Shown in pieces: positions 10,303 through 19,754 of a stretch of 64,000 nucleotides of DNA. Within the stretch, counting starts at the first letter, position 1. Each line of letters begins with the position of its first letter. The notes under the pieces are model-generated. The model was not told the origin of the DNA. It worked only from the letters and a program-made list of their open reading frames with translations, and searched no databases. A program made the position numbers and the translations under genes. The DNA is from Yponomeuta sedellus (taxonomy: Eukaryota; Arthropoda; Insecta; Lepidoptera; Yponomeutidae): NCBI GenBank assembly GCA_934045075.1, contig OW203747.1, positions 5,538,357-5,602,356 of the forward strand, in the 5' to 3' direction.

Positions 10303-10505
10303 GATAGATGGATGGATGGATGGATGGATGTATGGATGGATGGATGGATGGATGGATGGATGGATGGATGGATGGATGGATGGATGGATGGATGGATGGA
10401 TGGATGGACGGACGGACGGACGGACGGACGGACGGACGGACGGACGGACGGACGGACGGACGGACGGACGGACGGACGGACGGACGGATGGATGGATGGA
10501 TGGAC
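10303..10505. repeat. (TGGA)n then (CGGA)n microsatellite, ~200 bp
   Basis: A (GATG)-phase tetranucleotide run (10306-10406) switches to a pure GACG run (10407-10487) and back (10488-10505). Open frames through it on both strands are by-products of the repeat. It joins directly to a LINE 3' end on the right. Confidence 0.95.
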
Positions 10506-10575
10506 GGATAGATAGATATAGAACACTTTATTGTACATAACAATGGAAATTAAACAGATATTTCTTAACCTAAGT
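10506..10575 (-). mobile_element. CR1/L2-like LINE 3' end adjoining the microsatellite
   Basis: GAACACTTTATTGTACATAA followed by AAACAGATATTTCTTAACCT is the reverse complement of the end of the LINE at 6552-6954. The microsatellite sits exactly where that LINE's tail would be. Confidence 0.8.
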
Positions 10576-10755
10576 CAATTAATAAGAAATAATTATATTT
10601 AAATTCATCTGATATATTAATAATAAATTTTATGAAATTTGAGTAAATATAGAAATATGAAATTTTATAAATATTGAAATTAATTCGTTAGTACAACAAA
10701 GTTAGTAGAAAAATTTACAATGTATGATACAACCGGCACCGACAGGCTCTAGGCT

Positions 10756-11010
10756 CTTCTTCTTCTTCAGGCTATATTAGTCCACTGCTGGACAGAGCCC
10801 TCCCCAAATGAGCGCAAGGTTGCGCCATCATTAGGGGGTAATGCCCATAATCCCCCACACTGGGCATGCGGATTGGGATCGCAGTTTGGTAGAATTGTAC
10901 TTCAGGGGGCGCTGCTGCCCACCATCCGTTTTGAGTCCCTTATTCGCCTTTTACGACACCCGCGGGAAGAATTTGAGTTGGTGCTATTCTCTAGGCCGAC
11001 ACCACACAGT
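10756..11010 (-). mobile_element. Repeat B, full length, with 9-bp target duplication
   Basis: A 255-bp unit bounded by CTCTAGGCT on both sides (10747-10755 and 11011-11019). On its own strand it starts near GTGTGGTGTCGGCCTAGAG, passes GGGTGTCGTAAAAGGCG, and ends GTCCAGCAGTGGACTAATAT plus a GAAGAAGAAG tail. Variable-length target duplications and a LINE-like 3' end suggest a non-autonomous retroposon. The 66-codon frame over it is not a gene. Confidence 0.85.
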
Positions 11011-11277
11011 CTCTAGGCTGCGAGATGCAAACCTTCGATAGAAAGGCAGCCTGAGTGAACTGTGGCGATCGCTGGCTTTACAATGATCTCGTATATAGTG
11101 AGGTGGAACGTATAACAAACTCGTTCTCCTATCGATCGACGAGTATGGGAGGAAAGAGTCCATTCTATCACCTTATAAATATGGAAATGATGAGAGACAT
11201 CCGTCTAAGGCTCTGTTTACACGAGTGCGGTATGATACTGATTTAACAATAAGACAGCGACAGTCACTATCAATTTT

Positions 11278-11795
11278 ACACTAGCTGACCCAGCGAACTT
11301 CGTAGGTACGGCCTACCATCGAAAGTCTAATTTTTTCTTTCCGTAACAACCATCAAGGAATATTCTAAAAAAAGAATTAGCGAAATCGGTTCAGCTGCTC
11401 TCGAGTTTTGCGCTTACAAACACATTCATAATTTTTATGTTATAGACTAGCTGACCCAGCGAACTTCGTACCGCCTACCATCGAAACTTTATTTTTTCTC
11501 TCCGTAAGAACTATACTTCAATGAAAATTGTAAAAAAAGAATTAGCGAAATCGGTTCAGCTGATCTCGAGATTTGCGCTTACCAACACATTCAGCGATAC
11601 TATTTTTATATTATAGACTAGCTCACCTAGCGAAGTTCGTACCGCCATTCCTTTTTTTATTTTCTCTCCGTAATAACCATCCTCGTACTTCAAGGAATAT
11701 TCTAAAAAAAGAATTAGCGAAATCGGTTCAGCTGATCTCGAGATTTACGCTTACCAACACATTCAGCGATTCATTTTTATATTATAGATTCGCAA
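11278..11795 (-). repeat. Three head-to-tail copies of a ~170-bp repeat
   Basis: The block CTAGCTGACCCAGCGAACTT ... GAATTAGCGAAATCGGTTCA ... ACACATTCAGCGAT occurs three times (starting near 11280, 11447 and 11620). A fourth copy lies in the opposite orientation at 27205-27396, so the family is dispersed and the tandem arrangement is local. The strand given is arbitrary. Confidence 0.8.
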
Positions 11796-11799
11796 GTTT

Positions 11800-12060
11800 T
11801 TTAATTTCTTTTTCTTAACCATGTATTTAAGACAGCTAGAAGGTAATTTTTATTCTTGATGTTTATTTACAATCATATTTATCATCATAAAATGAAAAAA
11901 AACATAATTCAAAAGCTAAAAATTAAACTAAACCTAAAACTAATTTAAATTAAATATTTGAGCCAGTTTGCTGCCGCTTGGTAGAGTACCGACCTCAGAT
12001 CATTGATCTGAGGTACCGACTGATAGGTATTAAGGTACATATTTATATACATATATTTAA
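11800..12060. other. No gene; small hairpin
   Basis: AT-rich. A short palindrome, TACCGACCTCAGATCA / TGATCTGAGGTACC (about 11978-12012), is the only structure seen. Confidence 0.45.
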
Positions 12061-12061
12061 G

Positions 12062-12140
12062 GTAATATTTATTATGTGGAACTGCCCACTTCGTAGTATA
12101 TTTTCCGGTATACAATAAAGAATATTCTTATCTTATCTTA
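12062..12140 (+). mobile_element. LINE 3' end with (TCTTA)n tail
   Basis: ACTGCCCACTTCGTAG, CCGGTATACAATAAAGAATA, then TTCTTATCTTATCTTA. It resembles the ends at 58180 (+) and 33813 (-), which also have TCTTA-type tails. Confidence 0.65.
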
Positions 12141-12200
12141 TATTTTGTTGTTGCCATATCTAACGCCTGTTACGTATATAAGTAAGAACTCACGTGGCTT

Positions 12201-12475
12201 TTTGAAATTTAGAGGCTAAAAATTCCACCCATGCCGGAATTCGAACCTGCGACCTCTGGCTATGTGCCAGCGCTCTTTCCAACTGAGCTGATGGGCGACT
12301 CACCGGCACCAGTGAAATTTCGAACCTCTTAACACTATTATCTGTATTACGTACAGGCAGCGAGATCTGGCATAAGTAAATTGCATCACTTACAGCCCCG
12401 ACTACCTACTTTGCAGTTAGGTTTTTTTTACATCGGAATGATATCTCTGTACCCACATGATTACACTATTTTTAT
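12201..12475 (-). mobile_element. SINE family 1, long monomer (first of a tandem pair)
   Basis: Reverse copy with the tRNA-like core (AACTGAGCTGATGGGCGACT; CCGGAATTCGAACC), the 5' block TTTCGAACCTCTT / ACGTACAGGCAGCGAGATC, and a further 5' block ending ATCGGAATGATATCTCTGTA. It joins directly to a second copy at 12476. Confidence 0.8.
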
Positions 12476-12613
12476 TTTTTATGCACTAACCCGTGCTAAG
12501 GACAATTTTAAAAACCAATTTAGAGGCTAAAAATTCCACCCATGCCGGGATTTGAACCCGCGACCTCTGGCTATCCGTGCCAGCGCTCTTTCCAACTGAG
12601 CTAATGGGCAAAT
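12476..12613 (-). mobile_element. SINE family 1, second copy of the tandem pair
   Basis: Starts with the family 3' end GCACTAACCCGTGCTAAGG and runs to GAGCTAATGGGC. It is truncated just beyond the tRNA-like A box. Confidence 0.8.
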
Positions 12614-12817
12614 GTAATTTTTGTACAACTTTTGTTGTTGGTCCTTATTGAAATAAAATAAACTTCATACAAAATATAGCAACCGCCGAAACTGACAACG
12701 CTTATCTGTGGATTGGGTTTGTTTCATTAGTTGCTAGTTTAACAAACAACAGTTGTTGTAAATAGTACTTTATGCCACACCTGGCAATAAAGTGGCCAAG
12801 TGTAGACATAAAAAGAT

Positions 12818-12946
12818 GTACACAACACGGGAGGTAATAAAGAAAGCTCTCGATCGCATATTTACGTCCCTCGCTTGCAGCTCGGGCCGCAAACTTCTGC
12901 GATCTCGGCCTGTCTTTGTATTACCACCCTAGTTGTGTAATGTACT
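12818..12946. mobile_element. Inverted-repeat element (MITE F)
   Basis: GTACACAACACGGGAGGTAA + TAAAGAAAG on the left matches, inverted, CTTTGTATTACCACCCTAGT + TGTGTAATGTAC on the right, with mismatches. The interior includes CTCGATCGCATATTTACG. No coding capacity. Confidence 0.55.
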
Positions 12947-13224
12947 AATACAGTGCTACGCTTGGCAGAATTTACACACAAGAGCAAACATTTTGATTTT
13001 ATTGTTAATTTACTAAACTTAAGTTCTGTCCCAGGCACATCGATATATTTGCAATATAGAGATTCAGTTGTCTAAGCAGCTGTCGCTAATTTGTCCAGAG
13101 ACTATACGGTGCAGTAGTGTTAAAATAATTACTGTGCCACAGATCGTAGGTTCGATTTCCTCTAGAGGAACAGGATTTAGATTCTAGAGGATTTGTACAT
13201 TTAAGGGACTCAGTGTGGGAATAT

Positions 13225-13433
13225 TTTTATATTTAACATAGCATAACATTTACATACAGGCTTCTACATTGCTTCTGGCCCCACACTAGGATACCCTGTG
13301 TATTGGGAACCAGAAACAGCGACATCACAAACATGTAAACATCCAAGACCTGGGGCCTTTTTTGTCCCCAGCCGGGGTTTGAACCCGGGGCCTCTCTCAT
13401 GGTAAGCAGCACCGCTGCGCAACAGAGGTCGTC
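13225..13433 (-). mobile_element. tRNA-derived SINE (family 4)
   Basis: Reverse copy. The head at the right contains CCGGGGTTTGAACCCGGGG (B-box and T-arm) and GTAAGCAGCACCGCTGCGCA; the body runs through CTGGCCCCACACTAGGATAC to ACATAGCATAACATTTACAT. Other copies: 27548-27725 (+) and 37955-38085 (-). Confidence 0.75.
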
Positions 13434-13554
13434 ATTTATTTTGTGATGTTATTGCCTGGCAACCACAGCGCAGAGTATCCTAGTTGGGAACAGGTTATTA
13501 TGTCCTAAAAGTCTTCCCATCTGTATGAACCCTAACCTCTCGAAGACTTATGAC

Positions 13555-13721
13555 CGAATTTATAGACTACTCCAGAAAGAGCTCCTCCTACTTGCTCCCA
13601 ATTTATCGACACTGCACTTTATCCTTTTGGATGGGAGCCGCAATTATTTGCTACCCGCTTTTTCGCATGTCGATGGCAAGCCGTCGTCGTGGTGAAAGGA
13701 TTTGGCAATCAGCGTAAGGGA
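13555..13721 (+). repeat. Repeat G, first piece (interrupted)
   Basis: Matches, inverted, 34330-34500: ATAGACTACTCCAGAAAGAG, GGATGGGAGCCGCAATTATT, GAAAGGATTTGGCAATCAGC. It is continued after two insertions at about 14382-14400 and 14942-15012. Confidence 0.75.
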
Positions 13722-13842
13722 TTAGTCGGCCTCGGTGGCGCAGCGGCTTAGCACGCTGACTGTAAAACGGAAGGTCTCGGGTTCGATCTCCGGGTCAAAC
13801 TAGGAAACGAACTTTTCTAGTTTGTCTCGGGTCTTGGATATT

Positions 13843-14054
13843 ATACTATTTTTATTTTTAATGCACTAACCCGTGCTAAGGACAATTTTTAAAATACGTA
13901 ATACAGAGAATAGTGTAAAGAGGTTCGAAATTTCACTGATGCCGGTGAGTCGCCCATTAGCCAGTTGGATAGAGCGCTGGCACGGATAGCCAGAGGTCGC
14001 GGGTTCGAATCCCGGCATGGGTGGAATTTTTAGCCTCTAAATAGGTTTTTAAAA
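13843..14054 (+). mobile_element. SINE family 1 nested in SINE family 2
   Basis: Bounded by an 11-bp duplication with one mismatch (TCTTGGATATT at 13832; TCTTGGATGTT at 14055). It carries CGCCCATTAGCCAGTTGG and CGCGGGTTCGAATCCCGG. Its left end is an inverted piece of the family's own 3' end (GCACTAACCCGTGCTAAGG), unlike the copy at 54043. Confidence 0.85.
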
Positions 14055-14117
14055 TCTTGGATGTTATCTATGTATTTATTGTACTAAATCTATCGTCAAG
14101 TTGGCACCTATAACACA

Positions 14118-14304
14118 CGGAGGAGCAATGTGATTGTGGAGCCTCAGCGCAATCCATGGTGCACCTGCTCCAATGTCAATTGTGCCCTCACACCTGCACT
14201 CTGGAGGAGCTAACAGAGGCCAACGCTGCTGCAATTGCAGTAGCCAACTGTTGGGCAGGAAAAATATAGACTATTCGAATCGCTGACACGAAAAGAAAAA
14301 GAAG
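14118..14304 (+). mobile_element. Unidentified 187-bp insertion in SINE family 2
   Basis: Flanked by AACACA on both sides (14112-14117, 14305-14310); the uninterrupted copy at 3848 has a single AACACA. It ends in the purine-rich tail AAAAGAAAAAGAAG, so it is probably a retroposed 3' fragment. I do not recognise the source. Confidence 0.65.
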
Positions 14305-14400
14305 AACACATGTCATTTAGTTGTACTTAGTATAGGGCTAACGAGATCTGTGTAATATGTCCATGAATATTTATTTTACTTATTCGCTGATTGGTGTCCA

Positions 14401-14941
14401 GAGTGCTTAGTGCGAGTTTGACAGATCCAATCGAATAACTTTACTACCGCATTAATCGAGCATTGAGTAGTGAGTATGAGTAAGTTAACCGTTCGAACTG
14501 GCAAAACGCTGTCACAGTACAACTCGCACTCGCGTTTATTCGTGATTTGGCTGGTAAACGTGTTCACTTCTCAACGTAAACCATTACAACTCGCACTCAG
14601 CAATTTTAATTTCCATACTCGTCGATAGGTGGCGCTTCCTCAATGCCATAGAAATATGAGTTTACGTTAACGCGATCGAGTAGTTAAAAAACTCGCACTA
14701 AGCACTCTGAGTGCTTAGTGCGAGTATGGAAATTAAAATTGCTGAGTGCAAGTTGTAACGGTTTATGTTGAGAAGTGAACATGTTTACCAGCCAAATCAC
14801 GAATAAACGCGAGTGCGAGTTGTACTGTGACAGCGTTTTGCCAGTTCGAACGGTTAACTTACTCATACTCACTACTCAATGCTCGATTAACGCGGTAGTA
14901 AAGTTATTCGATTGGATCTGTCAAACTCGCACTAAGCACTC
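14401..14941. mobile_element. Foldback element, 221-bp inverted arms
   Basis: Two arms of 221 bp (14401-14621 and 14721-14941) are near-perfect inverted copies, both starting GAGTGCTTAGTGCGAGTTTG at the outside. The 99-bp centre contains another palindrome of the same terminal word (about 14691-14720). The two similar short ORFs on opposite strands are the same sequence read twice. It sits inside repeat G. Confidence 0.9.
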
Positions 14942-15015
14942 CGGGTGCGCCAGACGTACTGGCTCAGTGAGTACGTCGTTCGCGGAGGTTCCTTTTATGT
15001 ACCCTATTGTTTCAT
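14942..15015 (+). repeat. Repeat G, last piece
   Basis: GGGTGCGCCAGACGTACTGG, CTCAGTGAGTACGTCGTTCG and GGAGGTTCC match, inverted, 34265-34330. This shows that the foldback element and SINE 2 interrupt one older repeat. Confidence 0.75.
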
Positions 15016-15072
15016 TATTTGATATGTTAATTACACGCTAAAATCCGGGTGGTTAGAATGCCGCGGTTATGT

Positions 15073-15235
15073 ACATAGATAGATCGATAGATAGGGAACA
15101 CTTTATTGCACAACCAGAAAAAAGAATACGTAAAATAATGATTTCTTAAATGTAAGTAATGTTGTACAATTAAAATTACATTTAAAAATTACAGTTAAAA
15201 GCGATCTCCTTCAGACAACCTTTGGATATAATTTG
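15073..15235 (-). mobile_element. CR1-like LINE 3' end with (GATA)n tail
   Basis: GATAGATAGGGAACACTTTA and TTGCACAACCAGAAAAAAGA, then AAAGCGATCTCCTTCAGACA. Reverse orientation; same subfamily as 10140. Confidence 0.75.
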
Positions 15236-15321
15236 TAAAATGGAATCTATTTGGGCTATTACTTGTAAGTATAGTATATGATGTTAAAAAAATGCTCGAA
15301 AGTATTTCTTAATGATTCGCG

Positions 15322-15440
15322 ATACTCATACATAGTTATATTATAAACGGGTGAAATCGCGATTACGTTAATTAATTACGTGGTAATAACGTTTTACCTA
15401 ATAAATACTCGCGATTTGACCCGTTTAATATATAACTATA
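15322..15440. mobile_element. MITE family E, short copy
   Basis: ATAGTTATATTATAAACGGG / ATCGCGATTACG on the left, TAATAAATACTCGCGATTTG / CCCGTTTAATATATAACTAT on the right. It is an internally deleted relative of 7087-7354. Confidence 0.7.
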
Positions 15441-15505
15441 AAATGCGCGAACTTATAGTCCCTCTTTCCCCCGGTTTTTGGTACACTAACAAGCCGTTTA
15501 TCCGT

Positions 15506-15576
15506 TTAACCTTCCTCCGTCGCAGGAAAAGACCCGTGCCCCAGCAGTGGGGACATACAAGGGTTGATATCGACAG
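15506..15576 (+). repeat. 5S-SINE 3' fragment
   Basis: CGCAGGAAAAGACCCGTGCC, CCAGCAGTGGGGACATACAA and GGGTTGATATCGAC are the 3' end of the 5S-derived SINE. Confidence 0.7.
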
Positions 15577-15784
15577 CTGTCAGTTGGCTAAAGTCCATAC
15601 AAAAAAATAAACATTTGACAGGTGTTAACAGTAGATTTAGTGTTAATCAATAGTTTTAGTGTACGAGACACTGGGACTTAGTGTAACAGATAATAACGCA
15701 CGGACCGGCACGCACGCACCGCTCTGACGTCTATAAATGATTCTAATTATCACTTTGTCGAGATATTTTTAAAAGGACCTATTA

Positions 15785-16115
15785 GAAAAACATTGTAGTC
15801 ACTAGAATTGGCATACGATGTTGCGTTGGTTTGGACATGTTGTGGAGAGGATGAAGGAAGAAAGATTGACGAAACAAATATATATTGCGATTGTGGGTGG
15901 AAGGCCCGGTAAGGGACGTCCGTCCTAAGGGCGGACATACTTCTACCAAATAGGGGATGTATTAGCAAAGGGGAAGTTAAACGTACCCGGAACCGGTGTG
16001 CGTTCATGCAACGACTTATGAACGTTGATGAAGCGAAGTTGATCTGTCCGGATCGTGGCAAGTGGCAGTCTCTGGTCTCTGCCTACCTTTCTGGGATCCA
16101 GGCGTGAAATTATGT
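15785..16115 (+). mobile_element. LINE 3' end (family C)
   Basis: Contains the decayed end of an ORF encoding LRWFGH and ERMKEERLTKQIYIA, then GTAAGGGACGTCC, CATGCAACGACTTATGAACG, CAGGCGTGAAATTATG and a short TATG tail. Better copies are at 30028 and 38680. It is 5'-truncated and broken. Confidence 0.75.
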
Positions 16116-16464
16116 ATGTATGCTACTAATATTTTGAATTTTAAAGTTTTTAGTGATGATAATGGAATCATATATCCATTATCATAAACTCTAAATAAAA
16201 CATAAAACGAGACTCTGATGTGTTAAGTTTAAGATAATTTTAGAAAAGATGGTTAGAGTGGCGTTCTTTTCCCTGCTGCCTTTTTCTTTACTACTAATAC
16301 TGCCCGGAGGCAGTATTTGTAGTAGAGAAAAACTTGAAAAACTACGGCTAACACAGTACGTTGACATTGAACAAAAAGAGTGTAAAACCCTTTTTTTTAG
16401 TTAGCCACGACTGTGTCCCACCGCTGGGCAAAGGCCTCCCCTTTAGATTTCAACCCTTTACGTT

Positions 16465-16715
16465 GAAGTGACATTGGGCTGGCCATATCTCGCGATGAAC
16501 TGAACCGTTGGAGTAAACGTGATCTTGAGTGGAGACCGCGACTCGACAAACGTAGTTTAGGACGCCCTTCGACCAGGTGGGATGACGATCTGTGAAAAAT
16601 TGCCGGCAGATGCTGGATGCGGCAAGCTGAAGACAGGGCGCTATTGCGCTCATTAGGGGTTGGGCTATGTCCATTGTCCAGCAGTGGACAAATATAGCCT
16701 GAAGAAGAAGAAGGC
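16465..16715 (+). mobile_element. LINE ORF2 3' end, RTE-like, with GAAGAAGAAG tail
   Basis: The plus strand encodes the broken C-terminus LGRPSTRWDDDL and AGRCWMRQAEDRA. The element end CCAGCAGTGGACAAATATAG and the tail CCTGAAGAAGAAGAAG follow. Stops interrupt the frame. The same tail ends repeat B. Confidence 0.75.
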
Positions 16716-16720
16716 GTTGA

Positions 16721-17020
16721 AATAAATATTGATTTCCCTTATCGTCTCCATAATTATCCAAACCAGCGTGACATTTCATAATTCTCAATTCTAGTCACTA
16801 CATTCTCTTTTAACGTTCTCCGTACCTTGTTAAAATTAACTCAGCACCCTTGGGCTGTAAATCCATAACTTGAGCTTTTGGTAGTTAATCAGTACAGCAA
16901 ACGGAGCAAATTGACGTATAAATAATTGTCCAGACGTCCCGAGACTTCTAATGGTGGAGGCGAATAGGGTAATATCATGCGAGACACTACTACTTGCACT
17001 GAGTGACATATTCTAGCTAA
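16721..17020. other. No recognised feature
   Basis: Non-coding spacer. No repeat shared with the rest of the window was seen. Confidence 0.45.
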
Positions 17021-17234
17021 AGTCTGTTAGCTTTTAGAACATACCTCGGCTACTATCGGATATAATCGGATATATTCGCGTAATAGAAATATCGAAACTA
17101 ATATGGCACTTAATTAAATAAACTTTATAAGAAAAGTTTTAAACAGAGCAGGAAGTAGTATTACACTCGTGTGCTTTCGGCGAAAAGCAAAGCCTACTCT
17201 AGAGCCCGAGGTATATTCTCAAAGCTAACAGACT
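17021..17234. mobile_element. MITE family D, copy 2
   Basis: Better ends than copy 1: AGTCTGTTAGCTTTTAGAAC and, inverted, AAAGCTAACAGACT. It contains the shared GAGCAGGAAGTAG and ACACTCGTGTGCTTTCGGCG blocks. Confidence 0.75.
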
Positions 17235-17888
17235 GCATATACGAACACAGTAACATAATAATAATGCAGTCACTATATGGCTTTCTCTTGAAGAGAGAGT
17301 ACGGGCTTAATTACCACGGATAAGCTCCCAAGTCTCCTTCTTCCTAGAATCGCGCCTTGTACGATAGATAGGAGACTGTACATTTTCGGTTCCCACATGA
17401 CCAAAATACTCCAGCTTCAGATTCTTGATGATGTCGAAGTACGTCCGTTTTCTTCTCCATTGTACGCGGAACGGTAGAGTTGCAGATCTTCTTAACCCAA
17501 AAAATTACTAAGCATTACGCGGTACATTCATATCTCAAACGCCTCTATACGTTTATGCACACCTATTTTACGCGCACATTGTCAGTCCACTGAGCCCGAT
17601 CTTCGGCTCTTCTTTTCTGCCTACCGCTCAGTGTTCTCTATCTATCTATCCTGGAGAAGTCGTCATAAACCAGCTCGTCATAAAATCCCAGCTGCTACTT
17701 ACCACGATCGTTGACCCTGATGTCTGTCTACCCCTTCGAGTTGTTACTCGAGTGAGTTTAAGTCATGTTAATAACTCAAACTTTTCTGTTTTTCCTTCCT
17801 TCCTTTATTTTTTTTTTTTTTTACGTAGCCTCTATGTTTGTGTCCTTCCTTTATTATACGCTTTATTTTACTTGTAGTATGGTACATT
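17235..17888. other. No recognised feature
   Basis: Mixed sequence with a T-rich tract at 17805-17822. No coding or repeat evidence that I can defend. Confidence 0.45.
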
Positions 17889-17987
17889 TAGATATCAACT
17901 CTTGTTTGTCCCCACTGCGGGGCACGGGAGTTCCTTCTTGCTTTGCAGGAAGGTTAGGCCATACTCCACCACGCGGTGAAGACCAAG
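17889..17987 (-). repeat. 5S-SINE 3' fragment
   Basis: ATATCAACTCTTGTTTGTCC, TGCAGGAAGGTTAGGCCATA and CTCCACCACG, in reverse orientation. Confidence 0.65.
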
Positions 17988-18544
17988 TATGTAACTTAAT
18001 TACTTAAGAGAAGATAATTGCTCCTCACCCTCAGACTATCCTAGTTCGAGAGCAATGGGCTTCATAATAGGCGTGACGATAGTATCAAATAATTAAATAT
18101 TTAACGATATTAGTGGAAATACATATTAAAAGGATTTAGAACACTGATTTAGTTTTATAAAAAAGAAGAGATTACCAATATTTTCAATAAAGTAAAAGAT
18201 TATAATACTGCTTCCAGCCATTTTGATATAAATACCCATCACACCACGTGACGTCTCGCTTAGGTTAACATTGGTAAACTTCACCCGTGCTTTGCTTTGT
18301 GATGCTAATAGTGATTACGATGTTTGTTTACCTGGGCGTGACGTCAGATTCGACGCCTTGCTACTGCGAGCTAGTTTTCCACAGATTTAAAATCATTAAA
18401 AAAAATGTTTTCACCTTCATCAAACTTTAGTTTTTTACCGAAATATAGGTTTTTTCTCAACAGTAAATGTGTCCCCACATTATGGAAGAAGTCCCCACAT
18501 TAAAAATCTTTCGTCATGCCTTTTCACTGTGGCAAATTGTATTT
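17988..18544. other. No recognised feature
   Basis: AT-rich spacer with no coding or repeat signal seen. Confidence 0.45.
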
Positions 18545-18547
18545 CTC

Positions 18548-18798
18548 AATCGTCGCCAGGCAAACTAGTCCACTGCAGGACATAGCCCTCCCCTAAAGAG
18601 CGCCACGTTGTGCTATCATAGGGGGTAATGCCCATAATCCCCACGCTGGGCATGCGGGTTGGGGATCGCAGTACGGTGGAATTGTACTGCAGGGGGCGCT
18701 GCTGCCCACCCCCAGATTGTGTTCCATAGTCGCCTTTTACGACACCCGCGGGAAGATTGGGTTGGTGCTATTCTCTAGGCCGACTCCACACAGCAATA
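18548..18798 (-). mobile_element. Repeat B, near full length
   Basis: Reverse copy with CTAGTCCACTGCAGGACATA, GGGGGTAATGCCCATAATCC, CGCCTTTTACGACACCCGCG and a CCGACTCCACACAGC end. Confidence 0.8.
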
Positions 18799-18799
18799 A

Positions 18800-19430
18800 T
18801 CAATAAAGATATTTATTTCTATTGCCAAGTGTCAATCCAGCAAGAGAACGCCCTGTTTCACGGCTCGTGCGAGACTTCATTAAGCGATACGCTCTGGCTA
18901 GAACATTCAGGATATATGCAAATGAAATAGTCCCCAGGCGATATGTATCTGGACGAATTTGCCAACCCCGCCAGTTAAGAGAGTAAGTTATTGTTACGCT
19001 GTGGAATTATTAAACGTATGTACGCTATTGTGGATAAAATTTTATGTTAAGCGTAATATTTTGGATGTAATGTTCTGTCTTGGGGCATTAAACGTATGCA
19101 AATTATTGCGTGAGGAACATTAGGGGTGTGACTTGTTGTGTATCGAGGTATATTTTTAACCAACTACAAAAAAGGAAGCGGTGCTCAGTTCAACGCTAGG
19201 TTTTAATTTGTTTTTCTCTACTTATATTTAATGCGCTATGTAACATTATTGTGTGGTATAATATTATTCATACTATAGCAACGACAGTTGTACAAAATTA
19301 TTGTACAACTTCTACTATCTACAGCCACCGGTCACTATACATGTTATGTGCTCAGTGTGAAGACCATTGTTACAATGCATCACCTATTTTAACAATAAAA
19401 ACTATTCTTATTCTAACTATACATAATAAT
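18800..19430. other. No recognised feature
   Basis: AT-rich non-coding sequence. No convincing repeat or exon. Confidence 0.45.
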
Positions 19431-19480
19431 AATAATAATATTGGCCTTTTTGCATCTACTTAATGAGATGATGAAGATAT
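19431..19480 (-). repeat. SINE family 3 tail fragment
   Basis: (AAT)n, then TTGGCCTTTTTGCATCTACT and TAATGAGATGA, as at 36985. Confidence 0.65.
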
Positions 19481-19754
19481 ACTTATAAACATATACTATA
19501 TTTATTCGCGCTAAAATTTGGAGGATTTGAAAGCCGCGGTTACGTAATTATATATTAAAAATGGCATTTATTAAGACTATTAGACCTACATTAAACCTAC
19601 ATATTAAACCTAGCCTACCTTTAAATAAAGACGTTATTTAAAAAAAATTGTTATGAAACCGGAAAAACCAAACGAAAACGATGAGAATACGGGACGGGTC
19701 GGGATTGCGCGTGGTAAATCGCCATCCATGATTTCAAGCGCAGATATATGTAAG

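Larger units (their letters stand above)
13722..14376 (+). mobile_element. tRNA-derived SINE (family 2), host of two later insertions
   Basis: Begins CGGCCTCGGTGGCGCAGCGG and contains GGTCTCGGGTTCGATCTCC as at 3684. It is cut at 13843-14054 by SINE 1 and at 14118-14304 by an unknown element, then resumes to CCATGAATATTTATT. It is itself inserted in repeat G. Confidence 0.8.

Noticed and set aside
10205..10543. Ser/His/Pro and Met/Asp/Gly repeat proteins on both strands
   Set aside because: They are readings of the (TGGA)n/(CGGA)n microsatellite; a 4-bp repeat without stops is open in every frame.
12222..12300. A tRNA gene
   Set aside because: The same tRNA-like core recurs many times with identical flanks and has acceptor and T-stem mismatches; it is a SINE promoter. 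The same applies at 13960, 22227, 39260, 50278 and 54075.
14376..15041. Two or three similar short proteins on opposite strands
   Set aside because: They are the two arms of a foldback element read in opposite directions, not paralogous genes.
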